From positions 255,813,736 to 255,877,735 of the forward strand of contig OY294067.1 of the NCBI GenBank assembly GCA_958510875.1: a stretch of DNA of 64,000 nt, in the 5' to 3' direction. The first letter of the stretch is position 1. Every line of letters begins with the position of its first letter. Source of the DNA: Endomychus coccineus. Lineage: Eukaryota; Arthropoda; Insecta; Coleoptera; Endomychidae. The position numbers and the translations under genes are program-made. The notes under the pieces are model-generated. The model was not told the DNA's origin, made no database searches, and saw nothing but the letters and a program-made list of their open reading frames with translations. Shown here one piece after another: positions 1-8,750 of the stretch.

Positions 1-147
1 GATGTGCTGCACCGGTTCTGGCTCAAAATCACCCTTTTTTGCATGTAAATCTCCATAAGGAAATCTAAGGTTCATTTTAGCGAAAACGGTCCCCTTCAAG
101 GTCATCCACAATCACGCATGCGCAGTCATATCGATAGGGGTAGGTAG

Positions 148-325
148 TCTATGGTTCTATGAACTGGTCATATGTCTATGGTTCCCGAAGTCTGTGAACT
201 AATCATCTGTCTATGGTTCTTCCTTAACTATGGTCGGGTCAAGTCTGTGAACTAACCATCTGTCTATGGATCTTCCTTAACTATGGTCGGGGCAAGCTGA
301 AGTCTATGAATTAGGTATCTGAGTA
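148..325 (+). repeat. tandem repeats near the left tip
   Basis: Imperfect units of roughly 35-60 bases share CTATGGTTCTTCCTTAACTA and AGTCTGTGAACTAA. The mirrored copy is at about 11116-11293. Subterminal repeats of this kind often bind a transposase or a replication protein, but nothing here shows that directly. Confidence 0.8.
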
Positions 326-350
326 CTCACATTCTACTGAAATGATTTTT

Positions 351-413
351 CTACACGCCGAGATTCGAACCCGGGAAATAAACTCTAAAGTTAGGCGACT
401 TAACCGCGGAGGA
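351..413 (-). other. tRNA-like unit 1, left arm
   Basis: Read on the minus strand it has a D-arm-like GCGGTTAAG and a perfect B-box GGTTCGAATC. It repeats at a 120-base period with unit 2. The acceptor halves do not pair, so it is not a working tRNA gene by eye, but the internal Pol III promoter pattern is kept. The mirrored copy is at 11028-11090. Confidence 0.6.
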
Positions 414-469
414 TTTGAAACAATTTAATCTAGTATACAAACATTCTACTGAAAATGAAATATTTTTTC

Positions 470-533
470 TACACACACCGAGATTTGAACCCGGGAAATA
501 AACTCTAAAGTTAGGCGGCTTAACCGCGGAGGA
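470..533 (-). other. tRNA-like unit 2, left arm
   Basis: Nearly identical to unit 1 (B-box GGTTCAAATC, D-arm-like GCGGTTAAGCC). The spacer before it holds CTAGTATACAAACA (430-443). The mirrored copy is at 10908-10971. Confidence 0.6.
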
Positions 534-588
534 TTTGAAACAATTTAATCTAGTATATAAACACTTCTACTGAAAATGAAATATTTTT

Positions 589-658
589 GTACACACGGGA
601 ATCGAACCCGAGAAATGAAATCCAAAAAGCCAGCTCCTTAACCGCTCAGCTATGGAGG
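589..658 (-). other. tRNA-like unit 3, left arm
   Basis: The best preserved unit. On the minus strand it has an A-box TAGCTGAGCGG, the D loop GGTTAAGG and a B-box GGTTCGATTCC at tRNA spacing. The T stem can pair CGGG with CCCG. The acceptor stem (TCCTCCA against GTGTAC) and the anticodon stem do not form, so it resembles a tRNA-derived head rather than a functional tRNA. The mirrored copy is at 10783-10852. Confidence 0.65.
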
Positions 659-1119
659 AATTGAGAATAAGCGATTTTAATATTGTAGATATAACCGCGG
701 TGTATCCGGTCTGAGTGATAAGTGTGAGTATATTGCAGTCTATATGATGCAGGTAATTGTTTTACATGACATCAGTCATGCAGGTATGTCACGAAGCGAG
801 GTATGGAATGTGAGACTTCATAGCGCTAGCCCATAGGGGTTTTGAAATAGTGTTGTTTGTACATGCAGTCAGTCACGTGATTTTTGAAAGAGACCGGGCA
901 TTCATCGGAGGTATCATGGGAGGGCTGCTGTTCCTTGAATGCATAGATGGAATGTTATATATAGTATAGAAATGATATCTCTCTCAAACGCGATGTTTAT
1001 AAGGAAATTACTTTCAAAAAACGTTTATTCAAGCTGTCTGTACCTTACTTGATTGCTATATTACAAAATGCGATTTCAATCATCTTAAACATATATGGAA
1101 ATTATTTTTAGTATACAAA

Positions 1120-1422
1120 ATGGAGTTGGGAGACTTCAATGGGGTATGGAATGTGAGGTTATACAGATTGTTTATGTATGACGTTAGTCATGTGAATTTG
1201 AATGAAGCTGGCGCGATCTCCAACGAGACAGGTGTGTATGTGAGGTTATACAGAGTGTGCAGGTATAATGATGTCTATCACGCAGGTCTTCAACGAGGTA
1301 TCTACCTTGCAGGATTCTTCAACGAAATGTGGGGTTGTTTGTACATGCCGTTAGTCTCAGGGTTTTGTCTGAGTTATAATGATATCGTACGCGGATTGTC
1401 TGCCCCCACAAGTCTTCAGTAA
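1120..1422 (+). CDS. small ORF in left arm, 100 codons, unknown
   Basis: An ATG-started frame of 100 residues reads inward from the left arm. The protein has internal echoes (VRLYRLFMYDVSH, then VRLYRVCRYNDVYH) because the DNA consists of degenerate repeats of roughly 85 bases built around GGTATGGAATGTGAGG. I recognise no domain. In its favour, the copy in the other arm differs by a 3-base indel that keeps the frame. Against it, the arms are otherwise almost identical, so frame retention is weak evidence, and the repeat origin alone could give an open frame. A virus-specific early protein is possible but unproven. Confidence 0.35.
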   Translation: MELGDFNGVWNVRLYRLFMYDVSHVNLNEAGAISNETGVYVRLYRVCRYNDVYHAGLQRGIYLAGFFNEMWGCLYMPLVSGFCLSYNDIVRGLSAPTSLQ

Positions 1423-2249
1423 GGGGATCATAACATCTAACATGCGATAGTTTACAAAAATGCTGCTTCTCATAATAGCGATATTATGAAGCGTTTGCAG
1501 AAATAACTATTAAATCATCTTATTCAACTTGGAATTATCGTAATGATGCGCGCGATCCTTCAATGTTAAAGTAGTTTCATAAGTTATCCGAAAGTAATAT
1601 GAATATATATAAAATGTTTTTCCAAAATTAGTTCCGAAGTAAACATAATTCGCTATAATATTCATTCATGTATGTTTCATAAATTATCCGATATAAATCA
1701 AATAAGTTTATGTCGCAGGTTGAACAATATTCACTATCATATTTTGCGGTAGAGATAAGAAAGATACGCCGATCACCTTCAAACGCGATGAGAATACTTT
1801 ATTTTAAATCACACATGTAGTATGTATATATTCGAATCATATTGATTGTAAATCGCATAATATGATCCGAAATCTAGCTGCTGCTGGGTGTAGCCCAATA
1901 CCTATACAGAATCTAGACGAAGCGGTGTTACGCATCACGAACTGTCTGTACAGCTCGACTGCTATATAACAAAATACATTTTTTAATCATCTTAAACATA
2001 TAGATGTAGCTTTAATATTATTCATATCTATTCAGATGTAGTTATTATTATTGATATCTATTTACATATAGTTACAATATACCCATTTCACATTTATTAG
2101 AGTCTAATATTATATCATAGGATAGTTAGCTTTTTATAAAATTCAATCAATTTCAATGGGAAACATATATGCGAGGGAGTTTTATAGAGATCGAACTCAT
2201 TTCCCCAACCACCCCAAGAGGTAGAACTATGATGAGGAATAGATGTGGA

Positions 2250-2765
2250 TAATGATCATATGAATATCTTCATAAGCGCTAATCTATATGACATTCAAAC
2301 ACATGCTTCATAAAAGTCTGAACATTGAGTAGAGCTATAGTATCTTCATAAGCGATCTTTATCATCATTCAGACACTTGTTTAGCACGTGATTCAACAGC
2401 CTGGCATCATCGTTCACGAACTATGATGGGCTGATGAGGAATAAAATACCAATAATAATTATATAAATATCTCCATTAGCAATCTGTACTATTTTCCTTC
2501 ACGAGCACGACTTTTACAAACTCCATACGTTCGCGTAAAAGATTATAATGATAAACACATTTTTGTTCACGGGTTTACATAATCATATGAATATCTTCAT
2601 AAGCGCTAATCTATATGACATTCAAACACATGCTTCATAAAAGTCTGAACATTGAGTAGAGCTATAGTATCTTCATAAGCGATCTTTATCAACATTCAGA
2701 CACTTGTTTAGCACGTGATTCAACAGCCTGTCACCATCGTTCACGAACTATGATGGTTCGATGAG
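2250..2765 (+). repeat. ~185-bp direct repeat at the inner edge of the left arm
   Basis: The block beginning AATCATATGAATATCTTCAT occurs at about 2255-2440 and again at about 2580-2765, ending in GTTCACGAACTATGATGG. In the right arm the outer copy is whole (about 9001-9186), while the inner copy is cut off at 8735. Confidence 0.85.
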
Positions 2766-3433
2766 GACTCAAACATTGGACAGATGAATCTTTGAGGTTA
2801 AATATCTGCTGTAGGAATTACCCCACTTTTATTACCTTTTTATTTGAGAATATCGATATTTTCCATGTAACTAACCTAAAGCTATTTTGTATGCAACATT
2901 GTTATCATTTGCGAGCCTACGAGGGCCTGTGTGTGTTGGTCGGGGCTAATTGAATATGTTTGACTATTATTACCTGTAGATTTATTTGAGATTCTTCAAG
3001 TTTGAGATTGATAACCCACATGAAGAAAGAAGCTTCAACGATTTGATATCAATGAATATTCGTTATTCTGAATGTGACAACTTTATCGGCTTCAACACTC
3101 GAGATAAGAGAGAATATTTACCGCAAACTGTCTTATAACCACTAGGTACTACATATTATAATAATTGAAAAGATAACATAATAATCTGAATCACTTTTAT
3201 ATTTATTAATTAGATAGTTGCATAAATTTTTGTTTCTAGACCTGAAGCGATATTTAAAATTTAGATTACAATCCTGATGGGTTGATCCAAGGGACTGTAC
3301 TTTACCAAACGGCTCGTTCATTATTGTGATGTTTTGCGGGAAAGTGAGAGAAATAAAATACCAAAAATAATAATAATAACATTTATTTAGAAAAATACAT
3401 TTAGAATTAAAATAATAACAGATTCATGGCTCT
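2766..3433. other. AT-rich interval between left arm and capsid gene
   Basis: No convincing gene. The plus strand has an open stretch of about 50 codons (2980-3138) that lacks an ATG at its start and matches nothing I know. TTATTT runs around 3370-3400 give AATAAA-type polyadenylation signals for the minus-strand capsid gene that ends at 3434. Confidence 0.5.
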
Positions 3434-4636
3434 TCACACTAAACTCCGAACTGATCCTGTAATTGGAGAATACTCCATTATACGATCGTTAATGATGATG
3501 CAATAAGCCCTGGTGTTTTTGGGGAAATTCAGGAAACTTTCCATCTCTAGTTTGACGTCAACTGTTGATGACTTTATAGCATCGTTTTGTTTTGAACAGT
3601 CAATCACAAAAATTGCTCTATTCTTGAATGCTATATAATCTAACATGGGTTCGCTTATTATTTTATTTGAAAATGATTTCTGGAAATCATAGTACATCTG
3701 GTATGCTTCCACGTATTGCTGGTCGGTGAAATTCAATTTCATTGCTTCATATGGATAACACTCTGAATTCAAGTATAATTTTACATTTAGCAAGTTTATA
3801 TTATCGAAATATGCACTGTGCTTAACAGGATTATTTTTTCGATCAGTTTGGAAAGCTAAAATCACATATCTGGGACGTTCCAAATTCATTGAAGTTTTAA
3901 CAGCCCAAATGTCACGAGTGCTCTCCTTCATCAACGGATTTTCATGCAGATCCCAGCTGCGAAATGGAATCAAAATAGGCTTCTCAGCACTCAAATTCTC
4001 CAACATTTGAAATTTAACCTGATCACTTGGAAACACATGTCGCACTTTTAATGCTATCGTCTTCACATTTATTTTAGCCCTCTTCGTACCTGCGCTATTG
4101 GTATAACAATCGTTATCGGTTCGAGACCTTATCAAGCGCAGCTTATGTTTTCCACTCAAGACTTTGTTATAGTCAATGAATAGGCCTAGTAGAAAATTCA
4201 ACGGTATCCATAAATTGATTTTATTATTGTAGACTGAACTCAATGCATCCTTAAATGACCATCCAGAAATAGCTAGAGGTATAGATTCATGTTTGGCATA
4301 TGTTAGATAAGCTCTGATGGTGCTGACAATACCAGGATCACGTACTTTGTCTATCTCTTTTCCATTCAATTCATAACTAATATATTCGAAGAGAAACGCT
4401 CCGAAATTATTCGTTAGTTTACATTCACCATCACCACTTGCTTCTGGCTGGAATTCTGCCTCGATGAATAAAGCAGACGATGCCAAATCTACCAACACAT
4501 CTTGTTGATTGATTAATATCTCAATTTCATCGCTGTTGCCAAAAGATGTTGTGTGTGGATAGTAGGTATGAGTTTCTTCCCGGATGATGTCTTCAATGAA
4601 GTTTGGCTCGTTGAATATTTGAAGTTTTTCCGACAT
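3434..4636 (-). CDS. major capsid protein, double-jelly-roll-like family
   Basis: Likely the main shell protein of the virion, 400 residues from the ATG at 4636. It has the layout I associate with insect 'double jelly roll-like domain' proteins: a first barrel with FLFEYISYELNGKEID near residues 85-100, a region rich in basic residues, then a second barrel with LNSECYPYEAMKLNF and MYYDFQKSFSNK, and a C-terminus holding IDCSKQN and YCIIINDRIMEY. The frame is intact. It is the last gene of the minus-strand cluster, and its first codons overlap the end of the preceding small ORF in another frame. The family call rests on remembered motifs; the capsid role fits the neighbouring packaging ATPase and penton-like protein. 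Confidence 0.8.
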   Translation of the reverse strand: MSEKLQIFNEPNFIEDIIREETHTYYPHTTSFGNSDEIEILINQQDVLVDLASSALFIEAEFQPEASGDGECKLTNNFGAFLFEYISYELNGKEIDKVRDPGIVSTIRAYLTYAKHESIPLAISGWSFKDALSSVYNNKINLWIPLNFLLGLFIDYNKVLSGKHKLRLIRSRTDNDCYTNSAGTKRAKINVKTIALKVRHVFPSDQVKFQMLENLSAEKPILIPFRSWDLHENPLMKESTRDIWAVKTSMNLERPRYVILAFQTDRKNNPVKHSAYFDNINLLNVKLYLNSECYPYEAMKLNFTDQQYVEAYQMYYDFQKSFSNKIISEPMLDYIAFKNRAIFVIDCSKQNDAIKSSTVDVKLEMESFLNFPKNTRAYCIIINDRIMEYSPITGSVRSLV

Positions 4637-4808
4637 TGTAACCAAGGGACTTCAAAAAATTTATATTTTCCAATGATAGTGATGCAGAAGCAACCTTCTC
4701 CTTCTTCAATGACAGTGATGCAGAAGCAACCTTCTCCCTCGAGCTCGTTGTAGATAATGACTGATGACCACTATGGAGATGTCTTTTATTGCTAAAATCC
4801 AAACCCAT
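4593..4808 (-). CDS. small repeat-containing protein upstream of capsid gene
   Basis: An ATG-started frame of 71 residues holds two near-perfect copies of EKVASASLSL, each preceded by charged residues, followed by NINFLKSLGYNV. The repeat is visible in the DNA as duplicated blocks around 4680-4740. The tail motif (hydrophobic, LKSLG) resembles a short conserved tail I associate with small proteins near the capsid gene in related elements, but I cannot name the family. It overlaps the start of the capsid frame by about 44 bases in a different frame, which could couple their translation. It may be a short virion protein or an accidental frame. Confidence 0.4.
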   Translation of the reverse strand: MGLDFSNKRHLHSGHQSLSTTSSREKVASASLSLKKEKVASASLSLENINFLKSLGYNVGKTSNIQRAKLH

Positions 4809-4884
4809 GTTCTCAAGTGATGGCTACTGCAACCTTCTCAGTTGAATTCCTTTCATATAATGAGTGGTGGTGAGTATTGGATTA

Positions 4885-5643
4885 TTATTTATTGTTGTGA
4901 TCCCTAACGATCTTTTTCAATTCCAATCGTATAATAATTTCTTCTCCACGAAAATTTACCGGTTTCCAATTCTGATCTAAAATATTCAGCGTGATGTTAT
5001 CGAAGGACGTCTTGCTGATGACCGGTAGATAAATAAGATTCTTCGGCTCTATATCAATGGAAAACCCAGGTGGTACAAGAGGTGAGAACTCATATATCGT
5101 ATGAGCTATCTTATTGTTATAATATGCTCCCGCGGTTAAGTTACACTCTACGCGTATAGTTTGAACTTTGATTATGTTTATAGGTCGATCAGATACGTGT
5201 AGTTCACGAGATGTCAATTTCTTTTTGCTGAATCCCAACAGTTCGCTTATACTATCTTTAGGAATAAAATTCACTTCAAAATCACTCTTCAGCTCTGTGT
5301 GTAGAGTGTTGTTGTTAGATTTTATTGATAATTTCCGGTCACGCTCTTCTTGCTTCACTCCTATCCCACAAACTGTACTTTGTATGAAATCTTCGATGTC
5401 TGTCAACTCGTAGGACCCCGTAGGTATAGTAACTACTTTTTCCTCACCCTTCACATCTTCATAATAAAATTTATTAAAACCTTCTTCAATGTTCGGAATG
5501 CTATTGTACGTATGCAAGCCAACAAGTGCGATAGAATAATATGAATGAGGATCTAGTTCTATAGGTGGGTGGAAATCTACAGATAAACGAGAGCTCTTAC
5601 CCGTGATAGTGAACGTCTGAGACATGATTGATGAAAACTTCAT
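4885..5643 (-). CDS. minor capsid (penton-like) protein
   Basis: A single open frame. ATG codons at 5643 and 5625 are both possible; the second, giving MSQTFTITGKSS, leaves about 246 residues and looks the better start. The protein is beta-rich. It carries features of the insect Polinton/adintovirus penton-like family as I remember it: LGFSKKKL, then RPINIIKVQTIRVECNL, then EFSPLVPPGF, LIYLPV, and a C-terminal NFRGEEIIIRLELK. A single jelly-roll vertex protein is the expected role. It sits between the fibre-like and capsid genes and is intact. A possible promoter motif, TTAGTATATC, lies just upstream on the minus strand. Confidence 0.7.
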   Translation of the reverse strand: MKFSSIMSQTFTITGKSSRLSVDFHPPIELDPHSYYSIALVGLHTYNSIPNIEEGFNKFYYEDVKGEEKVVTIPTGSYELTDIEDFIQSTVCGIGVKQEERDRKLSIKSNNNTLHTELKSDFEVNFIPKDSISELLGFSKKKLTSRELHVSDRPINIIKVQTIRVECNLTAGAYYNNKIAHTIYEFSPLVPPGFSIDIEPKNLIYLPVISKTSFDNITLNILDQNWKPVNFRGEEIIIRLELKKIVRDHNNK

Positions 5644-5649
5644 CAACAA

Positions 5650-6116
5650 TCTATTGATATACTAATAAATGTTAGAGTTAGAGAGGAATTCCAAATATAA
5701 CTGGCTACAATTATAAGTGTTATATTGTTGAAAATTATCGTGTAGACGGCAAGCTTTATCGAATGAATTGATATCCTGAATCTGATTTGAAGTTCAAACG
5801 GGAGCTTGTTTATAAGCGTATTGAGAACAACTTCTCCCACGCACGCTTCCATACAGACTGATGAGAATTCAAGATTGCACCGTTATTTAACGAGGGGTGG
5901 GAGAAAGACCAAAGATCTCAAAATAATTTTTTTTTTATTAATTATCTCAATACAAAAGACTTAAGTATAATCTTAACAATATATGTTTCAAATATCTCAA
6001 TATTGACTCTTGATTCATCGTCCTAGTCGTATTGCATATGCTGGTAAAAGTTCTTTCTTCTGTGCTCATGAAGCTCATGAACAACTTGTTTTCACTCATC
6101 TTATCAATGTGGAAAT
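5650..6116. other. spacer between fibre-like and penton-like genes
   Basis: No supported gene. A minus-strand frame of 69 codons (5643-5852) is mostly hydrophobic and overlaps the penton-like start, so it is probably accidental. T-rich sequence at 5930-5945 gives AATAAA-like signals for the fibre-like gene. Confidence 0.4.
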
Positions 6117-6770
6117 CTAGTGTAGAATTAATTTTTTGGGTATATTCACAGGATTTGGAGATATACGTTTCACAGAGGCCTGCTTTGATGTTGTGGATGA
6201 TGAAGGTCTCTTCTTAGAAGGTTCCACAGATGTCATCCGTCGTTCTAACGCCTCCACTTTACTAGTAATGTCATTTAGACGCATGTTCATACTGTTAAAT
6301 GTGTTATTGATCTCTTCCAATTCATTTCTGTTTTCCCTCACACTATCACTGATTGTTTTATACTCTGATTTTATATAGATTCCCATTTCATTATATTTAT
6401 TCTGAATGTCCATCAGATGTTTATCAATGTTGAGAATAACCTTATCATTCGTTAAGTTATGTTCATCCAGATCCTTGTTGATATCTTTGATCAAATTATC
6501 AACCCTAACATTGAAGGTATCTTTAAGACTGGTTTCCGTTTTCAGATTCAGTTTGTGTGTTAATTTATCAACATATACTTTATTTGCAACATCTCCATCA
6601 TCATTCGGTGATTTTACGTTACACAATCTACGATTTTCCATATCATAACTTCCATCGCTCGTTAGGAATAATCCTTGTCCGTGAACTTGTTTGAAATTAT
6701 TATTAAATACATTTGTATCATATATCCACATGGAAGAGGAGGCTCTGCCAAACTTATCCATTGAAACCAT
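6117..6770 (-). CDS. fibre/spike-like coiled-coil protein
   Basis: 217 residues from an ATG at 6770. Residues about 33-70 carry the pattern common at the shaft start of phage and viral fibres: LFLTSDGSYDMENRRLCNV, then SPNDDGDVANKVYVD. The middle (about 75-175) is rich in heptad-like Leu, Ile, Asn and charged residues, suggesting a long trimeric coiled coil. The last 40 residues are basic and Ser/Pro-rich (SKKRPSSSTTSKQASVKR). A virion spike or fibre is the natural reading beside penton-like and capsid genes. Receptor binding cannot be judged. TTATAAAG sits directly upstream of the start. The frame is intact. Confidence 0.65.
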   Translation of the reverse strand: MVSMDKFGRASSSMWIYDTNVFNNNFKQVHGQGLFLTSDGSYDMENRRLCNVKSPNDDGDVANKVYVDKLTHKLNLKTETSLKDTFNVRVDNLIKDINKDLDEHNLTNDKVILNIDKHLMDIQNKYNEMGIYIKSEYKTISDSVRENRNELEEINNTFNSMNMRLNDITSKVEALERRMTSVEPSKKRPSSSTTSKQASVKRISPNPVNIPKKLILH

Positions 6771-6842
6771 CTTTATAACTGTGATGAATTTGTCTTACAC
6801 CTGGTTTTTGTTCAATTACCCCTGCCTCTATCAATTCTTCTA

Positions 6843-7757
6843 TTATAGAAGTCTCAGTCTATCCACCATTTCGTTAACGTCATCCCAAAAAATATATTCC
6901 ATAGGCTTCTCGTTATATTCAAGCATATCATTTTTGATATATGCACTTCCAGTGTATGTTTTGGCTCTGGGTCTTTTCATGGAATTAATCAAAGGTTTCA
7001 GTACATGTTTGTATTTCACTGTGTATCTTATTCGATCAGCTGGATCGTTATTACGTCTATGGGCACTAGTCATTTCCATCATTTGACTGTAATTTTTCCC
7101 ATCTTCCACAGTGTAAGTATCAGGTAGAACATCTTTGTAAAATATCAAATTATACAGTCCTATGGTACCTTTGAACGGAGTACCCTTGATAATTATATTA
7201 CTCTCACTATCAATTTCTACAGGTTGATTACCCATGAACCATTTGTCTAAAGTTGAATTATATTGCAAACCCATTTTATCATCATATCTCTTAACATCAT
7301 CATCCAATAGGAATCCTTCCAAGTAATAACGTGCTAATGTGGGGTATTGTTGCAGAAACTCCTCTGTAGCCGCTGCATTATCTTTCTTATGTTTTCTGAA
7401 TTCTTCACAAATCTGATCGATAGTAGGTTCGGGTGTAAACACATCCTCCTCAGTATCTTGGGGGTTATATACGAATTCTTCACCTTCAGTTACAATATTT
7501 GGGATTGGTATGTTCTCCATTTGTGTTGCTGTAGAAACAATACTTTTAGGTTTAACCAACGAATTTTGTTTGATTATTTAAGCATTTCTCGCAATTTCCT
7601 CCAGAGGTTTAGATACATTCCTGAACATATTATCTAGAATCTCATCATTTTCAGCTTTACCCAATTTCACAGCCATATATTTTTTCCTCACAACGTTGGC
7701 TAACTCCCAAATTTTTTTCTTCAATTGTTGTTTTTTCTTTAGCACACCCACGTCCAT
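6843..7757 (-). pseudogene. DUF8207-like protein gene with one in-frame stop
   Basis: Read on the minus strand from the ATG at 7757, the frame is open for 59 codons, meets TAA at 7578-7580, then stays open in the same frame to 6843. The first part is basic and helical (ELANVVRKKYMAVKLGKAEN). The second holds the hallmarks I associate with DUF8207 proteins of insect elements: IIIKGTPFKGTIGLYNLIF, MTSAHRRNNDPADR and IFWDDVNEMVDRLRLL. The part after the stop has no ATG before MENIPIP, which supports a single ancestral gene. Explanations are a nonsense mutation, stop readthrough or two polypeptides. It ends right after RLRLL, slightly short of the family as I recall it. Role unknown, presumably structural. 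Confidence 0.7.
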
Positions 7758-7799
7758 GCTGATCGGGTTGTCTATTCCAAATGAAAGTATATATACATG

Positions 7800-8525
7800 T
7801 TAGATATATATATAACTATCAAAACCCTTGCGATAACGTCCTTTGTTCATATCACAGTCTTTGTTTATCATAAGGAATCCATATTTATCTTTCCAACATA
7901 CGCTACATATCTCTTTGAATTTTTCGAGTGACATGTCGGTACTTACATGATCGGTGAATATATGTTTCAAATTGAGCTCATCCTGTTTGAAAATAATCAA
8001 GCAATTGGCATTGTCGCGCAATCCATGTTTTGGACATTTAGCAAAAGACTGGCAAAGATAGAAACTATCAATTGAGTTGTGTCTCCCTCTTGAAAAATAA
8101 GCACGAATTTTCTCCTGTTTCTCAAACATCACGTCATCGAATATTATGATTGAATTAGGCCTCGCTTCTGTGGGGTCTATGACCTCATTACTTTCGGTAC
8201 AAGGAAAATATCTAAGCCCCTCAATTTTCTTCAATGTCTCCTTTAGTAACTGGTATTTTGGTTGGTGTAAAGACTTTGAATATATGTACACGTTTTCAAA
8301 TTTCAGGCCGTTAGCATCTAACAATAGAGATAACATCACATTTGTTTTCCCACAATTACTTGGACCACAGATTATTGTTCGTAGAGTATTAGGCAGCAAA
8401 GAGCTGTGACGTTGTGGTTGTTCAACATTCTCATTGCTTGAGCCTAAGTTCATAATACTCAACGAGTCTTTTTGCTTAACAATCTTCATCATGCCTGAAG
8501 GCGAATCGAAATCATACTGGAACAT
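7800..8525 (-). CDS. A32/FtsK-type DNA packaging ATPase
   Basis: 241 residues from an ATG at 8525. It has a Walker A (GPSNCGKT, residues 54-61), a Walker B with two acids (IIIFDD, about 126-131), then the GRHN...FYLCQSFAKCPKHGLRDNAN block typical of poxvirus A32-like packaging ATPases of Polintons and related viruses. It would pump genomic DNA into the procapsid. It is the first gene of the minus-strand cluster and is intact. The ATG is preceded by a TATA-like TATATAAACA whose 14-base context recurs in the terminal arms. A cellular ATPase is unlikely given the capsid neighbours. Confidence 0.9.
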   Translation of the reverse strand: MFQYDFDSPSGMMKIVKQKDSLSIMNLGSSNENVEQPQRHSSLLPNTLRTIICGPSNCGKTNVMLSLLLDANGLKFENVYIYSKSLHQPKYQLLKETLKKIEGLRYFPCTESNEVIDPTEARPNSIIIFDDVMFEKQEKIRAYFSRGRHNSIDSFYLCQSFAKCPKHGLRDNANCLIIFKQDELNLKHIFTDHVSTDMSLEKFKEICSVCWKDKYGFLMINKDCDMNKGRYRKGFDSYIYI

Positions 8526-8540
8526 ATGTTAATAAGCATT

Positions 8541-8554
8541 TGTTTATATACTAG
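8541..8554 (-). promoter_or_regulatory. shared motif CTAGTATATAAACA upstream of ATPase
   Basis: On the minus strand CTAGTATATAAACA ends about 16 bases before the ATPase ATG. The same 14 bases occur at 550-563 on the plus strand of the left arm and at 10878-10891 (inverted) in the right arm; a one-base variant is at 430-443. TATATAAA suggests a promoter. Another TATATA lies about 35 bases before the DUF8207-like start. Confidence 0.5.
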
Positions 8555-8647
8555 ATGATGATGTTATATTGTGTATGTCTGATCACGCGGTTAGGTGCTT
8601 CTACGCTTCTGTCAAAATCAGGTATCAAATACATGTTAAATAGGTAT

Positions 8648-8750
8648 GAATGCTGGAACACGTGTCTGAATGCTGAAACACGTGTCTGAATGTTGAAACA
8701 CGTGTCTGAAACACGTGTCTGAATGCTGAAACACGTGTCTGAATGTTGAT
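8648..8750 (+). repeat. 20-base minisatellite with ACACGTGT core
   Basis: About five imperfect copies of ACACGTGTCTGAATGCTGAA, with one short copy. Each copy includes the palindrome ACACGTGT. The block marks the inner border of the right arm; the left arm has only a single related copy. Confidence 0.85.

Larger units (their letters stand above)
1..2704 (+). repeat. left terminal inverted repeat (~2.7 kb)
   Basis: This is the reverse complement of 8735-11440. The arms agree base for base over long stretches I compared by eye. The clearest difference is three extra bases in the right arm near 10043. From the tip inward it holds a unique end (1-145), tandem repeats (148-325), three tRNA-like units (351-658), a degenerate repeat zone with a small ORF (720-1422), AT-rich sequence (1440-2200) and a long direct repeat (from 2250). 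Polinton arms are usually some hundred to about a thousand bases, so 2.7 kb is long. The arm may begin one base before the window. Confidence 0.95.

Noticed and set aside
351..658. Functional tRNA genes in the terminal arms
   Set aside because: A and B boxes are good, but acceptor and anticodon stems do not pair, so I call them tRNA-like only.
5643..5852. Hydrophobic 69-codon membrane protein in the virus-like element
   Set aside because: It overlaps the penton-like start, shows no recognisable motif, and hydrophobic frames are common in AT-rich DNA.
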